This document shows, in pieces, positions 1 through 9,456 of a DNA stretch of 64,000 nucleotides. The position numbers and the translations under genes were made by a program. Origin of the DNA: JAVBOW01 sp031550615 (GTDB lineage: Bacteria; Bacteroidota; Bacteroidia; Bacteroidales; Rikenellaceae); the NCBI GenBank assembly GCA_031550615.1, contig JAVBOL010000007.1:1-64000 (forward strand). The letters run 5' to 3'. The notes under the pieces were generated by a model. It worked only from the letters and a program-made list of their open reading frames with translations. It made no database searches and was not told the origin of the DNA. Position 1 is the first letter of the stretch, and every line of letters begins with the position of its first letter.

Positions 1-1
1 G

Positions 2-1174
2 GATAAGGCCATGTTCGGGCCGCTGAGGGACATTTACCTCAATTTTTCGATCGAGAGCGCACTGAGGGTCAAAGAGATTGAACGCACCACCAACCACGAC
101 GTGAAAGCGGTCGAATACTTCCTCAAAGAGCGTTTCGAAGCGCTCGGCTTGCAGGATTACACCGAGTTCGTCCATTTCGGCCTCACCTCGCAGGACATCA
201 ACAACACCGCCATGCCCTACAGTCTGCGCGACGCGTCGCACGAGGTCTACTACCCCGCCCTGGAAGGCGTTATCGGGCAGTTGCGCGATATGGCCACCGA
301 GTGGAAGGACATCCCGATGCTGGCGCGCACGCACGGCCAGCCCGCCTCACCCACCAAACTGGGCAAGGAACTGATGGTATTCGTCGACCGCCTCGAACGC
401 CAGGTGGCCCTGCTGCGCGAGATACCCTGCCCCGCCAAGTTCGGCGGCGCGACCGGCAACTTCAACGCACACATGGCCGCATACCCCGAGGTGGACTGGG
501 CGGCATTCGCCAACCACTTCGTGAATGACGTGCTGCGCCTGGACCGTTCGCAGATCACCACCCAGATCGACCACTACGACAACATAGCGGCGATATTCGA
601 CAACTTCAAGCGCATCAACACCATTATGCTCGACATGTGCCGCGACGTGTGGAGCTACGTGTCGATGGACTACTTCAAGCAGCGCATCAAGGCGGGCGAG
701 GTAGGCTCGTCGGCCATGCCCCACAAAGTCAACCCCATCGACTTCGAGAACGCCGAGGGCAACCTGGGCATAGCCAACGCCCTGTTCGAGCACCTCTCCT
801 CGAAACTGCCCGTATCGCGTCTGCAGCGCGATTTGACCGACTCGACCGCCCTGCGCAACACCGGCGTGCCGATGGCGCACACGCTGATCGCCTTCAACTC
901 GATCAGCCGCGGCCTGGGTAAACTGATCCTCAACACCGACGCCCTCGAAACGGACCTCGAATCGAACTGGGCCGTGGTCGCCGAAGGCATCCAGACCATC
1001 CTGCGCCGCGAGGGCTACCCCAACCCCTACGAAGCGCTCAAAGCCCTGACCCGCACCGGCAAGCCCATAACCCGCGAGGAGATCAAAATGTTCATCGACT
1101 CGCTGGACGTAGCCGCGCCGGTCAAGGCCGAGTTGCGTAAACTCTCACCCCAGAGCTACACCGGCATATATTAA
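2..1174 (+). CDS. purB: Adenylosuccinate lyase, 5' end missing
   Basis: This enzyme releases fumarate at two steps of purine synthesis: from SAICAR, and from adenylosuccinate to give AMP. The reading frame is open from the window edge, and about 60-70 N-terminal residues are missing compared with E. coli PurB. Diagnostic family segments are present: ERTTNHDVKAVEYFLKE near the start, the THGQPASPT histidine loop, and the fumarase/aspartase-superfamily signature GEVGSSAMPHKVNPIDFEN with its flexible serine loop. LQRDLTDSTALRN follows, as in the PurB branch. The C-terminus is complete and ends in TAA. The first in-frame ATG at 11 is internal, because conserved family sequence begins upstream of it. 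A rubredoxin gene follows 54 bases later on the same strand. The family assignment is certain. Confidence 0.97.
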   Translation, partial: DKAMFGPLRDIYLNFSIESALRVKEIERTTNHDVKAVEYFLKERFEALGLQDYTEFVHFGLTSQDINNTAMPYSLRDASHEVYYPALEGVIGQLRDMATEWKDIPMLARTHGQPASPTKLGKELMVFVDRLERQVALLREIPCPAKFGGATGNFNAHMAAYPEVDWAAFANHFVNDVLRLDRSQITTQIDHYDNIAAIFDNFKRINTIMLDMCRDVWSYVSMDYFKQRIKAGEVGSSAMPHKVNPIDFENAEGNLGIANALFEHLSSKLPVSRLQRDLTDSTALRNTGVPMAHTLIAFNSISRGLGKLILNTDALETDLESNWAVVAEGIQTILRREGYPNPYEALKALTRTGKPITREEIKMFIDSLDVAAPVKAELRKLSPQSYTGIY

Positions 1175-1228
1175 TGGTATAGTTCTTGATAGAGTTGATT
1201 TTATGTTAATCATCAATCAGAAAAAATC

Positions 1229-1387
1229 ATGAACAAGTACAAATGTACAGTCTGCGGACACATTTACGATCCCGCCGAGGGCGATCCAGATAACGGAATA
1301 GCACCCGGCACCTCTTTCGAATCTCTGCCCGAGGATTGGGTATGTCCTATCTGCCAGGAAGGCAAAGAGGTTTTCGAGAAGATTTAG
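1229..1387 (+). CDS. Rubredoxin (52 aa)
   Basis: Small one-iron electron carrier. The 52-residue product has the two iron-binding cysteine pairs of rubredoxins, CTVCGHIYDP near the N-terminus and CPICQ near residue 39-42, with the usual YDPAEGD and EDWVCP surroundings. Length and spacing match the family exactly. The ATG at 1229 is preceded by an A-rich stretch with no strong Shine-Dalgarno sequence, as is usual in Bacteroidetes. Rubredoxins in anaerobes commonly pass electrons to oxygen or peroxide scavenging enzymes, but no such partner lies next to it here. A copy of the window's dispersed repeat begins 12 bases after the stop codon. Confidence 0.95.
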   Translation: MNKYKCTVCGHIYDPAEGDPDNGIAPGTSFESLPEDWVCPICQEGKEVFEKI

Positions 1388-1398
1388 ACACTGGGGTT

Positions 1399-1521
1399 GG
1401 CTGCGCATATCGCACGCCATATTTAAATCATCCTCTTCCGCTCAAATCCTCACATACTATAGTATGCTCCGGTTTGATGCTCAGACGATAATTTAAATCT
1501 GACGCACGCTATGCACAGCGG
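1399..1521 (+). repeat. Dispersed repeat, copy 1 (about 123 bp)
   Basis: This segment matches the reverse complement of 4630-4753 over its whole length. Long identical blocks include the ends (ggctgc.catatcgcacgcc and ctatgcacagcgg), caaatcctcac, gctccggtttga and ctcagacgataa. In the middle is a 5-bp hairpin, CATAC-tata-GTATG at 1453-1466. The second copy has CGTAC-acaa-GTACG at the same place, so one base pair changed on both sides together. It lies downstream of a gene end and carries no convincing reading frame. Confidence 0.85.
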
Positions 1522-1547
1522 AGTGGGCCTGTCTGATCTTTATTTAT

Positions 1548-1578
1548 CCCGCAACTTGATTGTTGCGGGATTTTTTTA
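1548..1578 (+). terminator. Rho-independent-like terminator
   Basis: An 8-bp perfect stem (CCCGCAAC at 1548-1555 pairing with GTTGCGGG at 1562-1569) with a 6-base loop is followed by a run of seven T. It closes the transcript coming from rubredoxin and the repeat, and it lies before the likely start of tag. Confidence 0.85.
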
Positions 1579-1603
1579 TCTTGCGGCCATAAACCTTAAT
1601 TTT

Positions 1604-2167
1604 ATGGAAAAACGACCTGCGCGCTGCCCCTGGTGCGGCGACGATCCGCTATATTGCGACTACCACGACCGTGAATGGGGGCGCGAGGTGAGGGATGATG
1701 GGGTCATGTTCGAATTCCTGACGCTCGAAAGCGCACAGGCCGGACTGAGCTGGATCACCATCCTGCGCAAGCGCGAGGGCTACCGACGCGCGTTCCACGG
1801 CTTCGACCCGGTGAAGGTGGCGGCGATGACCGACGCGGACGTCGAAAGGCTAATGTGCGATCCGGGGATCATCCGCAACCGCCTGAAAATAAAGGCGGCT
1901 ATCGATAACGCCAGGCTATTCCTCGAAGTGCAGCGGGAATTCGGCAGCTTCTGCGATTACCTGCGCGGTTTTTTACCGGAAGGTCGTCCCGTGGTCAATA
2001 ACCGCAAATCACTTGCGGAGATCCCCGCCTCTACGCCGCTCTCGGACGCCATCGCCCGCGATATGAAACGGCGCGGGTTTAAATTCTTCGGCACTACGAT
2101 ATGCTACGCGCATCTCCAGGCGGTCGGCTATGTAAACGACCACCTGGCGGATTGCAGTTTCCGTTAA
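1604..2167 (+). CDS. tag: DNA-3-methyladenine glycosylase I
   Basis: Base-excision repair enzyme that removes 3-methyladenine from alkylated DNA. The protein (187 aa) follows E. coli Tag throughout: RCPWCGDDPLYCDYHDREWG at the N-terminus, the QAGLSWITILRKRE block of the helix-hairpin-helix fold, and a C-terminal GFKFFGTTICYAHLQA...VNDH segment. The N-terminal cysteines and the C-terminal H/C residues correspond to the structural zinc site of the family. The frame stays open upstream to 1511, but that stretch runs through the repeat and the terminator, so the ATG at 1604 is chosen; it gives the usual family start. A weak TAtcTTgC box lies at 1577-1584. Confidence 0.95.
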   Translation: MEKRPARCPWCGDDPLYCDYHDREWGREVRDDGVMFEFLTLESAQAGLSWITILRKREGYRRAFHGFDPVKVAAMTDADVERLMCDPGIIRNRLKIKAAIDNARLFLEVQREFGSFCDYLRGFLPEGRPVVNNRKSLAEIPASTPLSDAIARDMKRRGFKFFGTTICYAHLQAVGYVNDHLADCSFR

Positions 2168-2173
2168 AGGCTT

Positions 2174-3478
2174 TTAGCGTCCGAAATTAAACCTCAACCC
2201 GGCCTTCAGGCCGAAGGTCAGCGGATTTTCTGTGCGGTAGTTGGAGGGCTGGCCGTCGCCCTGCCTGGGGTAGAGGTTCACTCCCGGCTCGACGTATATC
2301 CCCACCGTGCGCCCAAGCGCCACTTCCGCGCCCGCCGCGGCATTCAGCGAGGGTACAACGCCGCGCATCTTCACGCGGTCGGTGACCTCGCCCGAGCCGT
2401 TGTGCGAGGTGGCCATGTTACCCGCCACGCCAACTTCGAGCATCCCTCCGCCGCGCACATAAAAGGAGAGCGGCCCCGCGTCGGCGAAATCCCACAGCAA
2501 CGCCACCGGCACGCCGATGTAGTGCAGCTCCTGGCGGATGGTGGTATTCGGGGCGTATTCGAATTCCGAACGCAGCATGCTGTAACTCAGCCCCGTTTCG
2601 ATGCTCAGCGAACGCGACACGCCGAAAGACACGCCCGCGCCGAAAGAGAGCGGCAACTCGTGGCGGTGCGAGGTCAACTCCGGGGTCTGGTCGAAGAGGT
2701 CGGCGCGCGAAACGGCGTAGATCTGCTGGTGGTAGCTCATGGGCTGGCTCGGGGAGGTCGAGTTGCCGCTCCCGGGGACGTTGACAGCGTAGAGTGTGGC
2801 CGACAGGTTCCTGCGGCGCAGTGAATTGGCTCGTATAGGGTTATAGACGTTGCGCGTCGGTGCGGCGTAATATTGCTGCGGGGTGTGGCGGTAGGTTTGC
2901 TGCCCGGCGTCAGAGGAGTCGTCTGGCGTGGAGTGCGAGGAGGTGTCCGGCACTGCGGCGGACTCGGTCGCGGGTCCTATCGCTGGTCCTGCGGTTGGCT
3001 CGGAAACGGGTTCGGATTCCGCTTCGGGTAGGGTTTCCATTACGGACAGCGTCTGCTTGCCGGTAAACTCCTCTATGGGCTCTATCGTCAATATCTTCCT
3101 GACAACCGACCTTATAGCGGTCGGGGCGACTGACATGGCCAGCCCGGGCGCTGGGATCATTTCCTGTGCATTCCCGGCAGGTGTCGCCGGCGTGGCCGCG
3201 GCATCGGCGGTCCGGTCGTCGGGACGCACCCCCGGGCGCAACAGGATGCCCGTTACGACCAGCGCGGCCAGCAGCGAAGCGGCTGCGCCATAGCGCGCCA
3301 CGGCGGGCCACAGGCGGCGGGACGGTGCGACAGCAGGGGCTACGGGAGCGGCGGGCACGCGCGAGTCGGTCGCCACGGCTGCCAGGTCGCGCTCGATGCG
3401 CTCCCAGACCGGGGCGGGCGGCTCGACCGTGTGGCCGTAGAGCTTATCCCTGAATACCTTATCCGCTTTATCCCTCAT
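2174..3478 (-). CDS. Sigma-associated membrane protein with C-terminal beta-barrel-like domain
   Basis: The 434-aa protein has three parts. Residues 1-55 are cytoplasm-like and resemble the N-terminus of Bacteroidetes anti-sigma-type proteins (DKVFRDKLYGH...PAPVWERIERDL). Residues about 59-81 form one hydrophobic membrane segment. A long Pro/Ser/Glu/Thr-rich linker with SEP/GPA-like repeats follows to about 250, and the C-terminal 170 residues alternate like an outer-membrane beta-barrel domain, ending in LRFNFGR. Its start overlaps the end of the ECF sigma gene upstream by 11 bases, so the two are translationally linked. I infer that it restrains or signals to that sigma factor. The exact function is unknown. 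Confidence 0.75.
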   Translation of the reverse strand: MRDKADKVFRDKLYGHTVEPPAPVWERIERDLAAVATDSRVPAAPVAPAVAPSRRLWPAVARYGAAASLLAALVVTGILLRPGVRPDDRTADAAATPATPAGNAQEMIPAPGLAMSVAPTAIRSVVRKILTIEPIEEFTGKQTLSVMETLPEAESEPVSEPTAGPAIGPATESAAVPDTSSHSTPDDSSDAGQQTYRHTPQQYYAAPTRNVYNPIRANSLRRRNLSATLYAVNVPGSGNSTSPSQPMSYHQQIYAVSRADLFDQTPELTSHRHELPLSFGAGVSFGVSRSLSIETGLSYSMLRSEFEYAPNTTIRQELHYIGVPVALLWDFADAGPLSFYVRGGGMLEVGVAGNMATSHNGSGEVTDRVKMRGVVPSLNAAAGAEVALGRTVGIYVEPGVNLYPRQGDGQPSNYRTENPLTFGLKAGLRFNFGR

Positions 3479-4007
3479 ACATTCCTTTTCTCCTCAATAT
3501 ATCCATCAACCGCACCCTTGCCCGCGAATACTGCGAACGCGAGGTGTTCTCGCTGATGCCCATCATGTCCGCCACCTCGCGGTGGGAATACCCCTCGACG
3601 GCGAACAGGTTCAGTATCGTGCCGTAGCCCTCGGGCAGTTCTCGTATCGCCCCCAGCAGGTCGTCCGCCGAGATCCGCTCCAGCGCCGAGGCCTCTGGCG
3701 AGCTCAATCCCGCGACCGAGGTGACATCCTCGGGATGGTTCATCCGCCGCTCACGCCGCAGGTGCCCCAACGCCGTGGTGACGAACACCCTGCGGCACCA
3801 GCCTTCGAAAGAACCGTCGCCCCGAAAATCGCCTATCTTCGCGTAAACGGTGATAAACCCGTCGTGAAGAAGGTCCTGGGCTGTCATCTCGTCGCTGACG
3901 TAGCGGCGGCATATACCGTACATCAGCCCGCCGTAAAGCCGGTAAAGCTCCGCACGCGCTGCAGGTTCCCCCCTGCGGCATCCCTCTATAACTTCTCTTT
4001 CAGTCAC
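3468..4007 (-). CDS. ECF-type RNA polymerase sigma factor
   Basis: Small sigma-70 family protein (179 aa) with only regions 2 and 4. Region 2 reads LYGICRRYVSDEMTAQDLLHDGF, with the D-AQDLLHD core contact segment. Region 4 is a helix-turn-helix near residues 125-170 (LPEGYGTILNLFAVEGYSHR, then EVADMMGISENTSRSQYSRA), which reads the -35 element. The start is GTG at 4005-4007; no ATG fits. A TAtcTTTG box reads on the minus strand at 4048-4055. It is followed with an 11-base overlap by a membrane protein that probably controls it. Its target promoters cannot be read from the window. Confidence 0.93.
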   Translation of the reverse strand: MTEREVIEGCRRGEPAARAELYRLYGGLMYGICRRYVSDEMTAQDLLHDGFITVYAKIGDFRGDGSFEGWCRRVFVTTALGHLRRERRMNHPEDVTSVAGLSSPEASALERISADDLLGAIRELPEGYGTILNLFAVEGYSHREVADMMGISENTSRSQYSRARVRLMDILRRKGMYEG

Positions 4008-4047
4008 GCTGCGGATACTCTCACTCTTCTTAGGCTTCTTTCTGCCT

Positions 4048-4055
4048 CAAAGATA
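4048..4055 (-). promoter_or_regulatory. Bacteroidetes -7 box for the ECF sigma operon
   Basis: Read on the minus strand this is TATCTTTG, an exact TAnnTTTG match, about 40 bases before the GTG start of the sigma gene. No clear TTTG sits about 19 bases upstream, so the -33 element is weak or the promoter needs help. Confidence 0.5.
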
Positions 4056-4069
4056 CAAATTATGGCAGT

Positions 4070-4104
4070 TTTGTTGCATCGGCGCGCAAATTATCATACA
4101 TTTG
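4070..4104 (+). promoter_or_regulatory. Bacteroidetes housekeeping promoter for rpiB
   Basis: TTTGTTG at 4070-4076 and TACATTTG at 4097-4104 fit the TTTG...TAnnTTTG pattern with about 20 bases between the elements. The ATG of rpiB lies 18 bases after the -7 box. The divergent ECF sigma promoter lies next to it. Confidence 0.65.
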
Positions 4105-4122
4105 GGTTTTAAAACACCTTTT

Positions 4123-4584
4123 ATGGATAAGAAGATAGGCATAGCCTCGGACCACGCCGGATATGAACTCAAAGAGTTCCTGGTGGGTTACCTGGACAGC
4201 ATGGGTTACGATGTTTTCGATTTCGGCTGCGACAGTGAGCAGAGTTGCGACTACCCCGACTACGCCCACCCTCTCGGGGCGGCGATAGACAGCGGCGAAC
4301 TGGTGCGCGGGATCGCCATCTGCGGCAGCGGCAACGGCATCAACATGACCGTAAACAAACACGCCGCCGTGCGCGGGGCGCTCTGCTGGATGCCCGAAAT
4401 AGCGGAGTTGGCGCGACGGCACAACAACGCCAACGTGCTCACGCTGCCCGCCCGCTACCTGGAAAATTCACAGGCGGTCGAGATCCTCGACATCTTCCTC
4501 TCGACCGAATTCGAGGGCGGACGCCACCAGACGCGCGTCGATAAGATCCCCGTCAAACCGGAGCTGTCCGATAAAATAGGTTAG
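4123..4584 (+). CDS. rpiB: Ribose-5-phosphate isomerase B
   Basis: Interconverts ribose 5-phosphate and ribulose 5-phosphate in the non-oxidative pentose phosphate pathway. The 153-aa product has the RpiB pattern: IGIASDHAGYELKEFL at the N-terminus, DYPDYAHPLG, the active-site loop ICGSGNGINMTVNKHAAVRG, and the RHNNANVLTLPAR and EGGRHQTRVDKI blocks. The catalytic cysteine is in ICGSG. An in-frame ATG at 4102 lies inside the -7 promoter box, so the ATG at 4123 is preferred. It starts directly with MDKKIGIASDH, as in homologues. A repeat copy lies downstream. Confidence 0.95.
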   Translation: MDKKIGIASDHAGYELKEFLVGYLDSMGYDVFDFGCDSEQSCDYPDYAHPLGAAIDSGELVRGIAICGSGNGINMTVNKHAAVRGALCWMPEIAELARRHNNANVLTLPARYLENSQAVEILDIFLSTEFEGGRHQTRVDKIPVKPELSDKIG

Positions 4585-4629
4585 CGCATAAGAGCGTGTT
4601 CTTCCAGAGCGGGATCACTTTGGGGAACG

Positions 4630-4753
4630 CCGCTGTGCATAGTGTGCGTCGATTTTTTGCTTATCGTCTGAGTTTCAAACCGGAGCGTACTTGTGTACGT
4701 GAGGATTTGGAATGAAGAGGATAAGTGAAAAGCGGCGTGCGATATGTGCAGCC
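4630..4753 (-). repeat. Dispersed repeat, copy 2 (inverted relative to copy 1)
   Basis: Reverse complement of 1399-1521 with scattered differences. The central hairpin CGTAC-ttgt-GTACG at 4686-4699 keeps pairing although its sequence differs from copy 1. It sits between the converging ends of rpiB and umuC. Reading frames that cross it have no recognisable protein homology. Confidence 0.85.
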
Positions 4754-4776
4754 ATCTAAGAATTGAAACACATACG

Positions 4777-6036
4777 TCAAACCTTAATGGAGAGTATTTC
4801 ATTCCACTCGGTGGTATAGGATCGTGATCTATGGTCGTGGTTGACCTCCAGCGGATTGAACCCCTCTGAGGCGACCACGACTTTTTTGCGGCCATGGCGC
4901 CCGTTGACCGAGTCGATGGCTTGCATAAGGCGCGCTTGGCGCGGACGGTCCGTCGGATCGAACAGCGCCCCCTGCACCTGCTGGCGCGGGATGATCCCCG
5001 AGAGTATCACCCCGGCGCGCTTATAGCCGTAGCCCTGCGAGAACATCTCGCGCAACATCGCCGAGGCGTTGCTGACCAGTTCGAGGGTCGAATCGGTGGC
5101 TACCGGCAGCTCGACCATGCGGTTCTGGTAGCTCTGCGGAAGGTCCTTGCGGTGGCGGTTGGTGCAGATGAACACCTGCATCCGTGAGGCGCACGCCCCC
5201 TGCCGGCGCAGTTTCTCCGCAGCGCTCGTGGCGAAAGAGGCTATCGAGCGGTGCAACGACTCTATATCCCCGACGTTGCGCGAGAAGGAGCGGGTGACGC
5301 AGATGCTCTGCTGCATCGAGGAGGCCTGTTCGAAACCGATGCACGGCTCACCGAGCAGTTCATTTCTGATCCGCATGCCGAGCACTCCCATGCGCGCCTG
5401 TACCCACTCGGGCGAGGCTTGCAGGAAGTCCCAGGCCGTGGACACGCCAGCCGCCTTGAGCATCTTCGAATAGCGCCACCCTATCCCCCAGACATCCTCG
5501 ATGGGGAATTTGCGCAGCACCTTATCTATATCCTGCTGGCGGTGCATCATACAGCAACCCTGTAATTTAGGGTATTGCTTGCAGAGTTTGCCGGCCACCT
5601 TGGCCAGCGTCTTTGTCGGGGCGATGCCTACGCTCACCGGGATACCGGTGTTGCGGCGCACCGTGAGGGCGATTTCGCGTCCGCGCTGCATCATCTGCCC
5701 GGTCGGCAATCCCGAAAAATCCATGAAAGCCTCGTCGACCGAGTAGACCTCGACCGAGGGCATCAGCGTGCGCAGGGTCGCCATAACGCGGCGCGACATA
5801 TCGCCGTAGAGGCGGTGGTTGCCCGAAAAGACAGCCACTTTATGCGCGCGGATGATCTCGCGCGCCTGGAAATAGGGCTGCCCCATTTTCAGCCCCAGCG
5901 CCTTCGCCTCGTTGCTGCGCGCCACTATGCATCCGTCGTTGTTGCTCAACACGACCACGGGACGCCCTTCGAGCGAAGGGTCGAAAACCCTCTCGCACGA
6001 GGCGAAAAAGTTGTTGCAGTCGCACAATACAAACAT
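4777..6036 (-). CDS. umuC: Y-family DNA polymerase, UmuC type
   Basis: Translesion DNA polymerase, the catalytic part of a Pol V-like enzyme. The 419-aa product begins FVLCDCNNFFASCERVFDP, with the first metal-binding aspartate, and contains the second catalytic block VYSVDEAFMDFSG. The palm signature LSNNDGCIVARSNEAK, the helix-hairpin-helix region (FPIEDVWGIGWR) and a little-finger/C-terminal extension typical of UmuC (rather than DinB) follow. The frame extends 13 codons upstream, but the ATG at 6036 gives the usual start. The gene begins 2 bases after the umuD stop, so the pair is an operon. SOS-type control is expected, but no LexA box was recognised. Confidence 0.95.
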   Translation of the reverse strand: MFVLCDCNNFFASCERVFDPSLEGRPVVVLSNNDGCIVARSNEAKALGLKMGQPYFQAREIIRAHKVAVFSGNHRLYGDMSRRVMATLRTLMPSVEVYSVDEAFMDFSGLPTGQMMQRGREIALTVRRNTGIPVSVGIAPTKTLAKVAGKLCKQYPKLQGCCMMHRQQDIDKVLRKFPIEDVWGIGWRYSKMLKAAGVSTAWDFLQASPEWVQARMGVLGMRIRNELLGEPCIGFEQASSMQQSICVTRSFSRNVGDIESLHRSIASFATSAAEKLRRQGACASRMQVFICTNRHRKDLPQSYQNRMVELPVATDSTLELVSNASAMLREMFSQGYGYKRAGVILSGIIPRQQVQGALFDPTDRPRQARLMQAIDSVNGRHGRKKVVVASEGFNPLEVNHDHRSRSYTTEWNEILSIKV

Positions 6037-6038
6037 TT

Positions 6039-6476
6039 TTAGAATTTTTTGATGCAGTAGCGGACCACGCCCCATACCGAGAAATCGCTCGACGGGTCGA
6101 CCTCGATGGGTTTATACCTGTCATTGGCCGGCATAAGGCGGACGCGGCCGGCAGCCAGCGCGACCCTTTTGAGGGTAAATTCGCCGTCCAGGAAACAGAC
6201 CGCCACGCAGCCGTCGTAAGGCTCGACGGATTTGTCTATCACCAGCAGGTCGCCGTCGTCGATGCCCGCGCCGGTCATGCTCACCCCAGATACGCGGGCG
6301 AAGAACGTAGAGGCCGGATTGCGCACCAGTTCGCGCCCCAGGTCGAGGCTGCCCTCGATGTGGTCGTCGACCTGGAATGGTATGCCGGCTGAAACGCCGC
6401 CCAGGGCGAGCGGGGCGTGCGAAGGTCGGGCGTCGTCGGGATCGACCGGGGTCGATATGGTCAGTCTGATATCCAT
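6039..6476 (-). CDS. umuD: UmuD-like S24 peptidase, Pol V accessory subunit
   Basis: Self-cleaving partner of UmuC (145 aa). It aligns with E. coli UmuD: the segment SAGIPFQVDDHIEGSLDL corresponds to the cleavage region, with Ala30-Gly31 at the cut site where E. coli has Cys-Gly. The catalytic serine is in SGVSM (Ser66) and the lysine in GEFTLKRV (Lys103). The C-terminal SVWGVVRY block also matches. The start ATG at 6474-6476 is chosen over a TTG two codons earlier. It lies 2 bases before umuC and is divergent from an AI-2E-type permease gene. Confidence 0.93.
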   Translation of the reverse strand: MDIRLTISTPVDPDDARPSHAPLALGGVSAGIPFQVDDHIEGSLDLGRELVRNPASTFFARVSGVSMTGAGIDDGDLLVIDKSVEPYDGCVAVCFLDGEFTLKRVALAAGRVRLMPANDRYKPIEVDPSSDFSVWGVVRYCIKKF

Positions 6477-6558
6477 AGGCAACAGAAGAACGAAAGTAGC
6501 TATTTTTTTGTTATTTTGCGGCAGACAATTTGTATTAACCGCAGAAAATTACGCCTCT

Positions 6559-7596
6559 ATGATCTCAGGTAAAGACCTTAACCAGAATATCCGCCAGGTC
6601 GGGTTCGTGATACTCATGATCACCCTTACGGTGCTTATCGGCTACGAGCTGAAATTCTTTTTCAGCGCGGCGCTGGGCGCTTTCACCCTGTATATGCTGC
6701 TGCGAATGCCGCACCGGTGGCTTATGGGGCGCGGATGGCCCAAGATGCTGGCTACCATGACCCTCATCCTGGCAAGTGTGGCGGTGCTGCTCGGCGCGGG
6801 AGGCGGCATACTGAGCGTGATACTGCCCAAGATAAAGGGTTTCTCGCCGCAGATCGTGATCGACAACTTAAACTCGATACACGACTACGTCCTGAGCAAA
6901 ACCGGATATAATATTTTCTCCAAAGATATCGTCGACAAGGCGATGGAGGGCCTGGGCAATGCCCTGCCCGACATCTTCACGGCCACGGGCGGGGTGCTGG
7001 TCAACGGGTTCATGTCGTTCGTGATACTGTTCTTCATGTTGCAGGGCAACCGCAGCATGGAAGACAGTTTCTCCTCGCGGCTGCCGCTGCGTGCGGAGAG
7101 CATCGCGATCCTGCAACGCGGCACACACGACATAGTGGTCAGCAACGCGATAGGCATCCCGATCATCATTATCGGGCACTCGGTGATCTCGGGGCTGGCC
7201 TACTGGTGGCTCGGCGCGGGCGATCCCGTGGCGTGGGGGCTTATAACCGGCATCGCGGGGCTGCTGCCCGTGATCGGCACCGCCGGGGTGTGGATACCGC
7301 TGGCGGTCAACCTTATAGCCGACGGGCAGATCTGGCAGGGGATCATGCTGATAGCATACGGCGCGCTGATCGTCGCCAACACCGACAATGTGCTGCGCAT
7401 GGCTCTGTTGAAAAAATATGCTGACGTGCACCCCCTGGTCACCCTGTTCGGCATCATACTGGGCATCAACCTTTTCGGGTTCTGGGGCATTATCTTCGGG
7501 CCGCTTCTGATATCGGGGTCGATGATGCTGCTGCATATCTACCGCATGGAGTTCATGGGAATATGCGACGTACCAAAAGAGAACAGCCCCGGTTAA
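6559..7596 (+). CDS. AI-2E family transporter (TqsA/PerM-like permease)
   Basis: Polytopic inner-membrane protein of 345 aa with about eight hydrophobic segments. The pattern fits the AI-2E/PerM family: two N-terminal membrane helices, a soluble amphipathic region (residues about 90-140, PKIKGFSPQIVIDNLNSIHD), then the conserved GLITGIAGLLPVIGTAGVWI membrane block and the C-terminal TLFGIILGINLFGFWGIIFGP block. Members export small molecules or quorum signals, or act as Na+/H+ exchangers; which applies here is unknown. The start ATG at 6559 is chosen because the longer open frame runs antisense through umuD. The stop codon lies inside the loop of a shared terminator hairpin. Confidence 0.88.
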   Translation: MISGKDLNQNIRQVGFVILMITLTVLIGYELKFFFSAALGAFTLYMLLRMPHRWLMGRGWPKMLATMTLILASVAVLLGAGGGILSVILPKIKGFSPQIVIDNLNSIHDYVLSKTGYNIFSKDIVDKAMEGLGNALPDIFTATGGVLVNGFMSFVILFFMLQGNRSMEDSFSSRLPLRAESIAILQRGTHDIVVSNAIGIPIIIIGHSVISGLAYWWLGAGDPVAWGLITGIAGLLPVIGTAGVWIPLAVNLIADGQIWQGIMLIAYGALIVANTDNVLRMALLKKYADVHPLVTLFGIILGINLFGFWGIIFGPLLISGSMMLLHIYRMEFMGICDVPKENSPG

Positions 7597-7610
7597 GGGG
7601 CTGTTTCATT
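7582..7610. terminator. Bidirectional terminator
   Basis: A perfect 9-bp stem (AACAGCCCC at 7582-7590 with GGGGCTGTT at 7597-7605) has a 6-base loop containing the TAA of the permease gene. A T-rich stretch on one side and an A-rich stretch on the other let it serve both the permease and the converging ahcY. Confidence 0.85.
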
Positions 7611-7611
7611 T

Positions 7612-9030
<1,419 letters not shown>

Positions 9031-9383
9031 AATATTCTGTTTTTATCCTGTATTATCTGCTCTTTAAGTTGCTCGAACGAGTCGAAACGGCGCTCGGGAC
9101 GGATATAATCCAACAGCTCGACGCCTATGGTCCTGCCGTAGAGGTCGCCCTCGAAATCGAAGACGTTGACCTCCAGCACGCGCCGCCCGCCGCCCGACAC
9201 CGTGGGTTTGCGCCCCACGAAAGCCATGCCCGGCATGCGCCGTCCGTCGATCTCGGCCACGGCGGCGTAGACCCCGTCCGCCACTGGGACGTCGTCGGCC
9301 AGGGAGATGTTGGCCGTCGGGAAACCCAGGGTGCGTCCGATCTTGTTGCCGCCTATTACCGTTCCGCTAAGTCGCATGGTCGG

Positions 9384-9391
9384 CAAAGGTA
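9384..9391 (-). promoter_or_regulatory. -7 box immediately before the riboflavin kinase ATG
   Basis: Reads TACCTTTG on the minus strand, an exact TAnnTTTG. Only six bases separate it from the ATG at 9377, so transcription would begin at or very near the start codon. Confidence 0.5.
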
Positions 9392-9456
9392 ATAATTTTC
9401 TTGTAAAAGCCGGGCTTTTTTCATACCTTGCGCCCTATATATCCTTTAGGGTAACA

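Noticed and set aside
1511..1603. Upstream ATG extension of tag
   Set aside because: The extension passes through the repeat end and a strong terminator hairpin; homologues start at the position of 1604.
4581..4895. Minus-strand frame of about 104 codons through repeat copy 2
   Set aside because: It overlaps the end of umuC and the repeat; the corresponding frame is not kept in copy 1, so the repeat is not protein-coding.
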